From: Lachnospiraceae bacterium
GTDB taxonomy: Bacteria > Bacillota > Clostridia > Lachnospirales > Lachnospiraceae
DNA length: 64,000 bases
Assembly: GCA_017615545.1 (NCBI GenBank)
Contig: JAFZZY010000020.1
Coordinates: 1 to 64,000, forward strand
Direction: 5' to 3'
Under the pieces are notes generated by a model that was not told the origin of the DNA, did not search any database, and saw only the letters and a program-made list of their open reading frames with translations. Position 1 is the first letter of the stretch, and each line of letters opens with the position of its first letter. The translations under genes were made by a program, and so were the position numbers. Positions 1 to 8,348 of this stretch are shown here, piece by piece.

Positions 1-482
1 CCATCAACTACGGGCCGTACCATTTCCCGGAGAAGCTGATCCCGCTCATGATCTCACGTGCATTGGCCAATGAGGAACTGCCCGTATATGGTAAGGGCGA
101 GAACGTTCGTGACTGGCTGCACGTTCTGGACCACTGCGTAGCGATCGATCTGATCGTACGTAACGGCAAGGTCGGCGAGGTCTACAACGTCGGCGGACAC
201 AACGAGCGCACCAACCTCGAAGTCGTTAAGACCATCCTGCGCGCTTTGGGTAAGCCGGAGAGCCTGATCAAATATGTAACCGACCGTCCCGGTCACGACA
301 TGCGTTACGCGATCGATCCCACGAAGATCGAGACCGAGCTCGGCTGGAAGCCGACCTACACCTTCGATACCGGTATCGAGATGACTATCAAGTGGTACCT
401 GGAGAACCGCGAGTGGTGGGAAAACATCCTGAGCGGCGAGTATCAGAACTATTTTGAGAAGATGTACGGCAACAGATTATAA
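1..482 (+). CDS. rfbB: dTDP-glucose 4,6-dehydratase, C-terminal part (5' end outside window)
   Basis: The open frame enters from the window edge (first full codon at 3) and gives about 159 residues starting [16 protein letters not shown], the conserved NYGP stretch of RfbB-type short-chain dehydrogenases. Further family marks are the [11 protein letters not shown] segment and the end of the substrate domain ([16 protein letters not shown]). The enzyme removes water from dTDP-glucose to make dTDP-4-keto-6-deoxyglucose, the second step of dTDP-L-rhamnose synthesis in the cytosol. rfbD follows after 20 bases, so the two are very likely co-transcribed. The catalytic YxxxK and the Rossmann fold lie upstream of the window and cannot be checked. 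Confidence 0.93.
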   Translation, partial: INYGPYHFPEKLIPLMISRALANEELPVYGKGENVRDWLHVLDHCVAIDLIVRNGKVGEVYNVGGHNERTNLEVVKTILRALGKPESLIKYVTDRPGHDMRYAIDPTKIETELGWKPTYTFDTGIEMTIKWYLENREWWENILSGEYQNYFEKMYGNRL

Positions 483-502
483 TTTCGGAGAGGTTTACAA
501 AC

Positions 503-1363
503 ATGAAAGTATTGGTAACAGGCGTCAAAGGCCAGCTCGGCTATGACGTTATGAAGGAACTGGCGAAGCGGAAGATCGAGGCAGTCGGCGTGGATATCGA
601 AGACATGGATATCACCGATCCGGTGGCGGTCGAGCGTGTGATCACAACGAAGAACGTGGATGCGGTCATCCACTGCGCGGCTTACACCGCGGTGGACGCT
701 GCCGAAGATGCGCAGGAGTTGTGCCGCAAGGTCAATGCGGTGGGTACGCGCAACATTGCCCGCGTGTGCAAAAACATCGACGCGAAGATGCTGTACATCA
801 GCACGGACTACGTGTTCGACGGCCAGGGCGAGCGTCCCTGGGAGCCGGACGACGCGAAGGCACCGCTGAATTTCTACGGCCTGACGAAGTACGAAGGCGA
901 GCTCGCCGTGCAGGAGTTTCTGGAGCGGTATTTCATCGTTCGTATCTCCTGGGTATTCGGTGTCAACGGTAAGAACTTCGTGAAGACGATGCTCCGCCTG
1001 GGTCAGGAGCGCGGCGCGGTCGGCGTGGTTGCCGATCAGATCGGTTCCCCGACCTTCACGCCGGATCTGGCAGTGCTTCTGGTCGACATGATCACGACCG
1101 AGAAGTACGGCGTATATCATGCGACGAACGAGGGTTACTGCAGCTGGTACGAGTTCGCATGCGAGATCTTTAAGACGGCCGGAATGGACCAGGTAAAGGT
1201 AAGCCCGCTGACCTCGGATGCATTTCCCGTAAAGGCGAAGCGCCCGGCGAACAGCCGCATGGATAAAACGGCGCTGGACCGCGCAGGTTTCAACCGTCTG
1301 CCCAGCTGGCAGGATGCGCTGAAGCGTTACATCGAAGTTTTAAAAGAAAACGGAACTATTTAA
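503..1363 (+). CDS. rfbD: dTDP-4-dehydrorhamnose reductase
   Basis: 286 residues, usual length for RfbD. The N-terminus carries the NAD(P)-binding GVKGQLG (residues 7-13), followed by the short-chain-dehydrogenase STDYVFDG stretch near residue 100 and the catalytic YxxxK (Y125, K129). It reduces dTDP-4-dehydro-L-rhamnose to dTDP-L-rhamnose, the last step of that pathway, feeding cell-surface polysaccharide. The start has GGAGAGG about 9 bases upstream. It lies 20 bases after rfbB; rfbA and rfbC are not in the window and may be upstream. Confidence 0.94.
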   Translation: MKVLVTGVKGQLGYDVMKELAKRKIEAVGVDIEDMDITDPVAVERVITTKNVDAVIHCAAYTAVDAAEDAQELCRKVNAVGTRNIARVCKNIDAKMLYISTDYVFDGQGERPWEPDDAKAPLNFYGLTKYEGELAVQEFLERYFIVRISWVFGVNGKNFVKTMLRLGQERGAVGVVADQIGSPTFTPDLAVLLVDMITTEKYGVYHATNEGYCSWYEFACEIFKTAGMDQVKVSPLTSDAFPVKAKRPANSRMDKTALDRAGFNRLPSWQDALKRYIEVLKENGTI

Positions 1364-1372
1364 GGACATACA

Positions 1373-1864
1373 ATGCGAGTAAAAAAGATAATAGCCCCGA
1401 TCCTGCTTTTGGCGTGGATGGGCCTGATCTTTTACATGTCATCGCAGCAGGGAGGAGAGTCTTCGTCATTGAGCAACAAGATCGTTTCGAAGCTCTTTTC
1501 CCTCTTTCCTTATTTGGGCGACCCGAACGACACAGAGGCGGAGATTTTTCTTACATTTTCCTTAATTGTGCGTAAGACAGCCCATTTTACGGAATATTTG
1601 ATCCTCGCGGTACTTGCTTTTTTCTTCATTTCCTCGTATTATGTATGCATGGGCGCGTATGTGTTTTCGTGGATTTTTGCCACGGTCTACGCGATCACCG
1701 ATGAGGTCCACCAGGGCTTCGTGGCGGGGAGAGTGGCCGCCGCGCTTGACGTCTGCGTGGACAGCGCAGGAGCACTCTTCGGAGTATTCCTTTGCTATCT
1801 GGTGATGCGCATGCTAGAGAGACAAAAGCGCGACCGTGCAGGAGGAAATACCGATGAGCTTTGA
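1373..1864 (+). CDS. VanZ-like membrane protein
   Basis: 163 residues with about four hydrophobic segments. The VanZ-family signature is present: RKTAHFTEY in the middle and DEVHQGFVAGR followed by a helix with a conserved Asp (AALDVCVDSAGALFG). The family is named after a teicoplanin-resistance accessory gene, but most members are chromosomal membrane proteins of unknown function, and nothing here points to glycopeptide resistance. The gene starts 9 bases after rfbD and its 3' end overlaps the start of hisC by 11 bases, suggesting translational coupling. Confidence 0.82.
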   Translation: MRVKKIIAPILLLAWMGLIFYMSSQQGGESSSLSNKIVSKLFSLFPYLGDPNDTEAEIFLTFSLIVRKTAHFTEYLILAVLAFFFISSYYVCMGAYVFSWIFATVYAITDEVHQGFVAGRVAAALDVCVDSAGALFGVFLCYLVMRMLERQKRDRAGGNTDEL

Positions 1865-2930
1865 AGACAAACTGAGAAAGATCAAGCCCTACGTTGCCGG
1901 CGAACAGCCGCAGCAGGACAATGTAATAAAGTTGAATACGAATGAGAATCCGTATCCGCCGGCGCCTGAGGTTCAGGAGAAGAGCCGGGAATTTGTGACC
2001 GATATCTTGAAAAAGTATCCGGATCCGGATATCCATCTTTTAAATGCGGCCCTTGCAAAATATCATGGTGTCGACGAGTCACGGGTGTTCTCCGGCGTCG
2101 GCTCCGATGATGTTCTGTCGGTGGCCTTTTTGTCATTCTTTGATAGCAATCTGCCGATCCTGTTCCCGGACATTACGTACGCGTTCTATCCGGTCTGGGC
2201 GACGCTGTATCGCATCCCGTTCACCGAGATCCCGCTTGACGAGAACTTCCGCATCCGCCCCGAGGATTACTACGGGGATGTGAAGCCGAACGGCGGCGTG
2301 GTGATCGCGAATCCGAACGCTCCGACATCCATCGCCGAGAGCGCTGCATTTATCGAAGATATCATCCGCCACAACCCCGACAGTGTCGTTGTGGTCGATG
2401 AAGCATACGTGGATTTCGGAGCGGAGAGCGTGCTCGAGCTGACCGAAAAATACGAGAACCTTCTGGTCGTACGGACATTTTCCAAGTCCAGAAGTATGGC
2501 GGGTATCCGCATCGGTTATGCGGTCGGAAGCCCGAAGCTGATCGCGACGATGAACGCGGTGAAGCAGTCCATCAACTCGTACACCATGAACCACATCACG
2601 ATCGCTCTCGGCGTTGCATCCGTGGAAGATGAGTCTTACTTCAGAGAAGTTCTGGCGAAGGTCACGAAGACCCGCGAGGCTGCAAAAGAGCGCTTGCGCC
2701 AGATGGGATTCATTGTCCCCGATTCGAAGACGAACTTCCTGTTCGCGGAGTATCCCGGCGTGCCCGGCGAGTACATCTTCACCGAACTGAAGAAGCGCAA
2801 TATCTACGTTCGCTGGTGGCCGAAGGAGCGCATCAAGAACCGCCTGCGCATCACCATCGGCACCGACGCCGAGATGGAGACCGTATATAAAGAGATCGAG
2901 AAGATCGTTGAGGCGTATAAAAACCGATAG
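1854..2930 (+). CDS. hisC: Histidinol-phosphate aminotransferase
   Basis: 358 residues from the ATG at 1854, which has AGGAGG 7-8 bases upstream. An in-frame ATG at 1836 lies inside the VanZ-like gene without such a site. Fold-type I PLP aminotransferase: LNTNENPYPP near residue 27, the NPNAPTS loop near 153, the VVDEAYVDF Asp near 182, the PLP lysine K211 in FSKSRSMAGIRIGY, and the C-terminal RLRITIG. It converts imidazole-acetol phosphate plus glutamate to histidinol phosphate. No other his biosynthesis gene is nearby, so a broader aromatic or cobalamin-type aminotransferase role is possible. Confidence 0.85.
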   Translation: MSFEDKLRKIKPYVAGEQPQQDNVIKLNTNENPYPPAPEVQEKSREFVTDILKKYPDPDIHLLNAALAKYHGVDESRVFSGVGSDDVLSVAFLSFFDSNLPILFPDITYAFYPVWATLYRIPFTEIPLDENFRIRPEDYYGDVKPNGGVVIANPNAPTSIAESAAFIEDIIRHNPDSVVVVDEAYVDFGAESVLELTEKYENLLVVRTFSKSRSMAGIRIGYAVGSPKLIATMNAVKQSINSYTMNHITIALGVASVEDESYFREVLAKVTKTREAAKERLRQMGFIVPDSKTNFLFAEYPGVPGEYIFTELKKRNIYVRWWPKERIKNRLRITIGTDAEMETVYKEIEKIVEAYKNR

Positions 2931-2955
2931 AGGAGTCGGAAACGGAGGATAAGTC

Positions 2956-4275
2956 ATGACATTGCTTTTACTTCTCGTGATCCTGCTCAGCCTGATCGTC
3001 ATCATCGGAATGGTGAATACGAAGTTTTTCAAGATGCCGGCCGATATCGCGTTGGTCGCGTTTTCGTTGGTGATCGGGATCATATTGGTGGCTCCTGAGC
3101 ATTTCGGCTGGTGGGACTGGGACGTCGAATTCATCACCGAAGTGGATATCGAGCACTTCCTGCTGGAGGGCGTTCTGTGCTTCATGCTGTTCTCCGGTGC
3201 CAGCAAGGTCCATTTTTCGAAGTTCATCTCGAACATCAAGCCCATCGTTCTGTTGGCTTTGCTTACGACCTTGCTTTCGTCCACATTTTACGGACTTTTG
3301 TTTTTCCTGTTCGCCCAGATCGCGCACCTGCCCATGGATTTCTGGACCTGTGTGCTCCTGGGATGTATCGTCTCCCCGACGGACCCCATTGCGGCGACCA
3401 GTATCCTGAATAAACTGGGCCTCTCGAAGAGCGTGACGAGCGTTATCGAGGGCGAGAGCCTGTTCAACGATGGTACCGGCGTTGTTCTCTTCGTATTTGT
3501 GAAGAGCATGGTCGGCGCCGGCGCGCAGGAGAATTTCATCGTCCTGCTGGGTAAGGAAGTCCTCGGCGCATTTGCCGTCGGCTTCGGAATCTCGTTCCTG
3601 ACCTTTGAATTGTATAAGCGTACGAAGGATCCGGTGCAGCAGATCATGATCAGTCTGGTAAATGTTGCATCCGTCTACGTGCTCTGTGAGCACTGCGGTT
3701 TCTCCGGCATCCTGGCGAGCGTAGTCTGCGGTATGTTCTACGCCTTCCGCTGCGAGCGCATCAAGCGCGAGCGCGAAGTGTACGATCACAACCACCTGTA
3801 CCAGGAATTCTGGGACATCATCGATACGCTTTTAAACAGCATCCTGTTTGTGCTTTTGGGCATCACGGCGTTCTCGCACGAGTTCTCCGAATATGCCATC
3901 ATTTTGATCCCTGCGTCGATCCTGATCTCGCTGTGCGCGCGCCTCTTCGGCGTGACTGCGTCGTCGCTGATCGTCGGCCGCAACCGTCTCCCGAGTAATT
4001 ATTCCCTCGTGGAATTTGTTTCTTTGATGACATGGAGCGCGCTGCGCGGAGGCCTGTCGCTGGCCCTGGTTCTGGGCTGTAAGGAGTTCCTGGCGGCCGA
4101 TGTCTACCTCATCCTGCTGAATGTGACCTATCTGACGGTCTTCTTTACGATCCTGGTCCAGGGTCTCACGACCGGAAAGGTCTACCGCATCATCGAGAAG
4201 AAGAAACTGAAGCGGAACATCGAGGAGAGAAAACAGCATCAGGCTGTGCAGGGAAAAACGATCACGGAGGATTGA
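2956..4275 (+). CDS. CPA1-family Na+(K+)/H+ antiporter (NhaP-like)
   Basis: 439 residues, about a dozen membrane helices. The CPA1 core is clear: SPTDPIAATSILNKLG near residue 138, then the EGESLFNDGTG segment, whose acidic residues carry ions in this family, and a conserved late helix with WSALRGGLSLAL. The protein ends in a short basic cytosolic tail. Its role is proton-coupled monovalent cation exchange at the cytoplasmic membrane. It lies 6 bases before trkA, so cation efflux and potassium uptake regulation are probably expressed together. Confidence 0.9.
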   Translation: MTLLLLLVILLSLIVIIGMVNTKFFKMPADIALVAFSLVIGIILVAPEHFGWWDWDVEFITEVDIEHFLLEGVLCFMLFSGASKVHFSKFISNIKPIVLLALLTTLLSSTFYGLLFFLFAQIAHLPMDFWTCVLLGCIVSPTDPIAATSILNKLGLSKSVTSVIEGESLFNDGTGVVLFVFVKSMVGAGAQENFIVLLGKEVLGAFAVGFGISFLTFELYKRTKDPVQQIMISLVNVASVYVLCEHCGFSGILASVVCGMFYAFRCERIKREREVYDHNHLYQEFWDIIDTLLNSILFVLLGITAFSHEFSEYAIILIPASILISLCARLFGVTASSLIVGRNRLPSNYSLVEFVSLMTWSALRGGLSLALVLGCKEFLAADVYLILLNVTYLTVFFTILVQGLTTGKVYRIIEKKKLKRNIEERKQHQAVQGKTITED

Positions 4276-4281
4276 TAAGGG

Positions 4282-5649
4282 ATGAAGATAGTTATCGTAG
4301 GCGCCGGTGGTATCGGCTCCTGTTTGATCAATTTTTTAGCAGAAGAACATCACGAGATCACCGTGATCGATTCGAAACCGCGCGTGGTTGAGGCCATGAC
4401 GGATAAATATGACGTTACCGGTATCTGCGGCAGCGGCGCGAGCTACAGCGTGCTGAAGAAGGTCGGAATGGAGGCAGTGGACGTTTTCCTCGCCATCACA
4501 TCGACCGATGAAGCGAATATCATGGCCTGTATGATCGCGAAGGAGCTCGGCGCGGGTCACACGATCGCGCGTGTACGTGGCCGCGAGTATCTGGAGGACA
4601 TCGATGTGTTCCGCGAAAAGGTCGGCATTGACCATATCATCAATCCCGAGCTGGCCGTGGCAAATGAGATCATGCGTCTCCTGAAGATGCCCATGGCGGT
4701 AAATGTACAGTCCTTCATGGACGGTAACGTGCTCCTCGCAGAGCAGAATATCACAGAACATCATCCGATGGCGGGCCTGTCCCTCATCGATGTACATAGG
4801 AAATTTGGCATCTCCATGCTGGTCGCAACGGTCACCCGTGGTAAGAAAGCCCTGGTGCCGCGCGGCGATTTCGTCCTGCAGCCCGGCGACAAGATCAGCA
4901 TCCTGGCCCAGACGCAGCAGATGGAGAAACTCTTAGAAGAATTAAAGGTCGTGCAGCGTACGGTAAAGAAAGTGATGATGGTCGGTTGCGGAAGCATCGG
5001 ACTGTATCTCGGCGAACTGCTGCAGAGATCGGATATGAAACTTAAGATCGTGGAATTCGATAAAGAACGCTGTCTGGAACTGGCGCGGCTGCTGCCGGAC
5101 GTTTCCATCGCCTACGGTGACGGCATCGAAGAGAAGATCCTGGCGGAGGAAGGCCTCGCGAAGTGCGATGCCTGCGTTTCCCTCACCGGAGCGGATGACC
5201 GCAACCTCGTGGTTTCGATGTTTGCGTGGTCGCTGGGCGTACCGAAGATCATCACAAAGGTCCTCAACGTCAGCTATGCATCCGTCCTTCGCGGCGTAGA
5301 ACTGGACAATACGGTATCCCCGTATGTCATCAGCGCGAACAGCATTCTCCGCTACATCCGTGTTCTGAACAACACAGAGCATGCGGAGCAGATCCAGAAG
5401 CTCTACCGCATGGCAGACAACCAGGTCGAGGTGCTGGAACTGTCAGCGGAGAATTTTACGAAGTTCGGTGTTCCTTTCATGGATCCGGCATTCAAATTGC
5501 ATCCGGGTATCCTGGTGGCGACCATCATCCGCGACGGCGTGGTGCACATCCCCAACGGCAAAAGCACCATCGAGCCGGGCGATGAAGTCATCGTCGTTTC
5601 CACCGCAGCGGTGAAGATCCGCTGCCTGGATGATATCCTGGAAGCTTAG
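4282..5649 (+). CDS. trkA: Trk potassium uptake system, NAD-binding regulatory subunit TrkA
   Basis: 455 residues made of two RCK repeats, each a Rossmann RCK_N plus an RCK_C. The first starts at residue 1 with IVIVGAGGIGSCL, the second near 230 with VMMVGCGSIGLYLGELL. This is the full-length double-RCK arrangement of TrkA rather than the single-domain KtrA/C. It binds NAD(H) at the cytoplasmic face of the Trk channel and gates K+ uptake. No TrkH/TrkG membrane subunit is in the window. It follows the antiporter after 6 bases, and a hairpin at 5666-5694 probably ends the unit. Confidence 0.92.
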   Translation: MKIVIVGAGGIGSCLINFLAEEHHEITVIDSKPRVVEAMTDKYDVTGICGSGASYSVLKKVGMEAVDVFLAITSTDEANIMACMIAKELGAGHTIARVRGREYLEDIDVFREKVGIDHIINPELAVANEIMRLLKMPMAVNVQSFMDGNVLLAEQNITEHHPMAGLSLIDVHRKFGISMLVATVTRGKKALVPRGDFVLQPGDKISILAQTQQMEKLLEELKVVQRTVKKVMMVGCGSIGLYLGELLQRSDMKLKIVEFDKERCLELARLLPDVSIAYGDGIEEKILAEEGLAKCDACVSLTGADDRNLVVSMFAWSLGVPKIITKVLNVSYASVLRGVELDNTVSPYVISANSILRYIRVLNNTEHAEQIQKLYRMADNQVEVLELSAENFTKFGVPFMDPAFKLHPGILVATIIRDGVVHIPNGKSTIEPGDEVIVVSTAAVKIRCLDDILEA

Positions 5650-5665
5650 TTTCATAGATTATTTC

Positions 5666-5699
5666 TTGGGAGTATCTGCTATAGATGCTCCCAAATTTT
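5666..5699 (+). terminator. Likely rho-independent terminator after trkA
   Basis: A 12-bp stem (5666-5677 with 5683-5694, one T-G wobble) with a 5-base loop GCTAT, followed by ATTTTG. The T tract is short, so termination may be partial. Confidence 0.6.
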
Positions 5700-5717
5700 G
5701 TATAAGGAGGTGTCGAT

Positions 5718-6506
5718 ATGGTTATTCCGGAAACGATCCGGACTTTGATCGACGGAAAAGAATATATACTGGACGACCTCGGAAAATCCGGCTCGCAGAT
5801 CATGATCTTTGACGACTGCGTTTTGAAGATCATGAAAAACGGGTACGAGGACGAGACCGCCACCGTAGGTGTTATGCGTTGGCTGGACGGGAAACTTCCG
5901 GCGCCTAAGGTGCTCGCCTACGAGAAGGATGAAGAATATCAGTACCTGCTCATGAGTAAGGTACAGGGTCAGGTGAGTTGTGACGAGTATTTTCTGGAGC
6001 ATCCGAAGGAACTGTTGGCACTTCTGGCGGAGGCCCTCCGTATGCTGTGGAGCGTGGATATCGCTGACTGCCCGAGAGAGCGAAGCCTGGATGCGGAACT
6101 GGCGGAGGCGGCGTATCGCGTCGAGCATGGTCTGGTCGACGTCAGCGACGCCGAACCGACGACCTTCGGCGAGGGAGGTTTCAAGGACCCGCAAGAGCTG
6201 CTTCAGTGGCTCATCGATAACAAACCGGAGTACGAGCCTGTGCTGTCCCACGGCGACTTCTGCCTGCCGAACATCCTCATTCAGGATGGAAAGATCAGCG
6301 GATTCATTGACCTCGGGGACACGGGCGTCGCGGATAAGTGGCGGGACATCGCCCTGGGCTACCGAAGCCTCCGCCACAACTTCGACGGAACCTTCGGCGG
6401 CAAGGTCTATCCCGACTTCGACCCGGATATGCTGTTTGAGGCGCTCGGGATCGAACCGGAACGGGAGAAACTGAATTATTATATTTTGTTGGACGAACTG
6501 TTTTAG
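5718..6506 (+). CDS. APH(3')-family aminoglycoside phosphotransferase-like protein
   Basis: 262 residues, the length of APH(3') enzymes. Seen: the nucleotide-positioning Lys in VLKIMK (K37); RWLDGKLPAPKVL; the catalytic Brenner motif with D180 and N185 (SHGDFCLPN); the metal-binding DFG equivalent D198 in GFIDLG followed by VADKWRDIALGYRS; and the C-terminal YYILLDELF. From memory that tail matches APH(3')-IIIa, where the terminal Phe carboxylate contacts the drug. The family transfers the ATP gamma-phosphate to the 3'-hydroxyl of kanamycin-type drugs. All catalytic residues are present, so it looks active, but the true substrate cannot be told from sequence. It heads the accessory run and precedes the Nudix fusion by 10 bases. 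Confidence 0.85.
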   Translation: MVIPETIRTLIDGKEYILDDLGKSGSQIMIFDDCVLKIMKNGYEDETATVGVMRWLDGKLPAPKVLAYEKDEEYQYLLMSKVQGQVSCDEYFLEHPKELLALLAEALRMLWSVDIADCPRERSLDAELAEAAYRVEHGLVDVSDAEPTTFGEGGFKDPQELLQWLIDNKPEYEPVLSHGDFCLPNILIQDGKISGFIDLGDTGVADKWRDIALGYRSLRHNFDGTFGGKVYPDFDPDMLFEALGIEPEREKLNYYILLDELF

Positions 6507-6516
6507 GAGGAAGATT

Positions 6517-7653
6517 ATGGAATTATGGGATTTATATGATAGTGAGCGAAGGCCTCTGGGGCGCACGCATGTGCGCGGGGAGGCATTTGCCGAGGGAGAA
6601 TACTACGTGTGCGTGGAGGTTTGGATCCGCAACTCAAAGGGTGAGTTTTTGATCCAGAAGCGCCACCCGGATAAGAAGGCCGGAAATCTTTGGGAGTTCG
6701 TCGGCGGCGGCACGGTCGCGGGCGAGACTACGCTGCAGTCGGCTGTGCGCGAGGTCGGGGAGGAGACGGGCATCGTCGCGAAAGAGGAGGAGTTTACGCT
6801 CTTCGCGACCTACCAGCGGAAGAATTACTTCCAGGACCTCTACCTGCTTTGCAAGGATGTGGATATTAAGGATATCGTGCTCCAGCCCGAGGAGGCGATC
6901 GATGTCGCCTGGGCGACGGAGGAGGAGATCCTGCAGCGGATCGCGAATGGCGAGTTCGTTTACACGTGCGGCGTCCGATTCGAGATGTACCGCGAAATGG
7001 TACGGTCGAAAGGACTGTTCTTTGAAAATGCGTATTTCATCATCGGAAATGCTTACGCCGGGAAATCCACCACAGTGAAGGAACTGGCGAAAAAGCATGA
7101 CGGCATCGCGTGTACGGAGAATTATCACGATAATTACCCGAAAGAACTGGACGCGAAAGAGTTTCCGTGCCTGACCTACACCAGGGATCTGGTAGACTGG
7201 CATGATTTCATCCGCCGCTCGCCGCAGGAGTATAAGGCCTGGATCGACGGCGTGAAGAAGGAGTGCGAGATCCTGGAGCTGCGCATGCTCCCCGAGATCT
7301 GCGCGCAGGGAAAACCGGTTTTTGTGGACACGAATATCAGCGTCGAAACGTTGCGGCAGATCACTCCGGAGGATCACGTTCTGGTGATGCTTGCGGATCC
7401 GCAGATCTCCGTACGTCGTTTCTTCGAGCGTCCCGATCCGGAGAAGCAGTTCCTGTACCGCCTGATCCTGGACGAACCGGACACCGAGAAAGCCATGCAG
7501 AACTATCGGCAGGGTCTGGAACTGATCAACTCACAGGAGTCCTACGATACACTGCTGAATTCAGGCTTTCACGTGATTCTGCGGGATGAGGGAAGAACGA
7601 TCGAACAGACACTTACATTGGCCGAAGAGGCATTTGGAATAAAGGAGAAATGA
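6517..7653 (+). CDS. Nudix hydrolase fused to a P-loop kinase-like domain
   Basis: 378 residues, two domains. Residues 1-165 are a Nudix hydrolase of the IPP isomerase-like (YfcD) type, with an intact Nudix box G64-x5-E70-x7-RE-V-G-EE-T-G-I86, which binds the divalent metal. Residues 172-378 start with FIIGNAYAGKS, a Walker A loop (177-184), and continue as a nucleoside-kinase or chloramphenicol-phosphotransferase-like P-loop domain that I cannot name further. Known function would be cleavage of a nucleoside diphosphate linked to another moiety, plus a phosphotransfer. The stop is followed after 3 bases by an acetyltransferase gene. The junction around residue 170 is uninterrupted in frame, so this is a real fusion and not two genes. 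Confidence 0.82.
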   Translation: MELWDLYDSERRPLGRTHVRGEAFAEGEYYVCVEVWIRNSKGEFLIQKRHPDKKAGNLWEFVGGGTVAGETTLQSAVREVGEETGIVAKEEEFTLFATYQRKNYFQDLYLLCKDVDIKDIVLQPEEAIDVAWATEEEILQRIANGEFVYTCGVRFEMYREMVRSKGLFFENAYFIIGNAYAGKSTTVKELAKKHDGIACTENYHDNYPKELDAKEFPCLTYTRDLVDWHDFIRRSPQEYKAWIDGVKKECEILELRMLPEICAQGKPVFVDTNISVETLRQITPEDHVLVMLADPQISVRRFFERPDPEKQFLYRLILDEPDTEKAMQNYRQGLELINSQESYDTLLNSGFHVILRDEGRTIEQTLTLAEEAFGIKEK

Positions 7654-7656
7654 AAA

Positions 7657-8160
7657 ATGATACGTGAAGCTACGGTAAATGACGCACGCCGGATCGCGGA
7701 GATCGAAGTCGAAAGCAGTCGATATGCCTACAAGAATATCGTTGCGGACGAACACTTATATCAGAATCTGTCGGTCGAGGGCCGCATCCCGGTCTATGAA
7801 AGATGGTTATCCGAAAAGCGTTTTGCACTCTATGTGTACGAGGAGCCCGAAACCGGGAAGATCCTGGGAATGATGGGCATCGGCATGTGCGAGGACGAAG
7901 ATAAAACGAACGCATTTGAGCTGCATTTTATTTATGTCGATCCTGACTATGTGAGAATGGGCATCGGTTCGGAAATGCTGGCGTTCTATGAAGAAGCAGG
8001 CATGGCGCAGGGTTGCCCGGACTTTGTGATCTGGGTGCTGGAAGAGAACGAGAAGGGTCGGAAGTTCTATGAAAAGCACGGCTACCGGCTCGATGGGCAG
8101 GAGAAGATCTTCCGACGCTGGAATAAGCGCGAGATCCGTTATGTGCTCAGCAAAAACTGA
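7657..8160 (+). CDS. GNAT-family N-acetyltransferase
   Basis: 167 residues. The N-terminus IREATVNDARRIAEIEVES and the acetyl-CoA-binding core (LHFIYVDPDYVRMGIGSEML, with the R/Q-x-x-G-x-G/A-type loop VRMGIG) followed by KGRKFYEKHGYRLDG are typical of GNAT enzymes. It would transfer an acetyl group to an amine; the substrate is not evident. Spacing of 3 bases to the preceding Nudix fusion suggests co-expression. Confidence 0.85.
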   Translation: MIREATVNDARRIAEIEVESSRYAYKNIVADEHLYQNLSVEGRIPVYERWLSEKRFALYVYEEPETGKILGMMGIGMCEDEDKTNAFELHFIYVDPDYVRMGIGSEMLAFYEEAGMAQGCPDFVIWVLEENEKGRKFYEKHGYRLDGQEKIFRRWNKREIRYVLSKN

Positions 8161-8252
8161 TCGAGGCGTCGGCGATCGCGAAGGATGTAACACTGGAATT
8201 TATACAGTCAAGTTTACAATTTTGAAAGATTTCTAATGTGTCATTATTTACA

Positions 8253-8261
8253 TGATATAAT
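8253..8261 (+). promoter_or_regulatory. Extended -10 promoter for the phosphotransferase at 8349
   Basis: TGATATAAT gives a perfect -10 hexamer (8256-8261) with the upstream TG of an extended -10. No good -35 is visible at 17 bases, which is acceptable for this promoter class. The predicted transcript starts near 8268, just at the first hairpin of the leader. Confidence 0.55.
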
Positions 8262-8268
8262 GATCCAA

Positions 8269-8328
8269 ATAGTTTGTGGGAGTATGCCCAGTCGCCTCCC
8301 GGAAACTATGGGTCATCTTTATGATGAC
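8269..8328 (+). promoter_or_regulatory. Leader with two tandem hairpins upstream of the phosphotransferase gene
   Basis: Hairpin 1: ATAGTTT (8269-8275) pairs with AAACTAT (8303-8309) and GGGAG (8278-8282) with CTCCC (8296-8300), with a 2x2 internal loop and a 13-base apical loop. Hairpin 2: GTCATC (8312-8317) pairs with GATGAC (8323-8328). The RBS AGGAGGAG follows near 8337. This could stabilise the message 5' end or serve as a regulatory leader; the function is unknown. Confidence 0.45.
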
Positions 8329-8348
8329 ACATTTCAGGAGGAGTTTAT

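Noticed and set aside
1373..1864. Glycopeptide resistance gene from VanZ similarity
   Set aside because: Only the general VanZ fold is present; no vanHAX genes or regulators are near.
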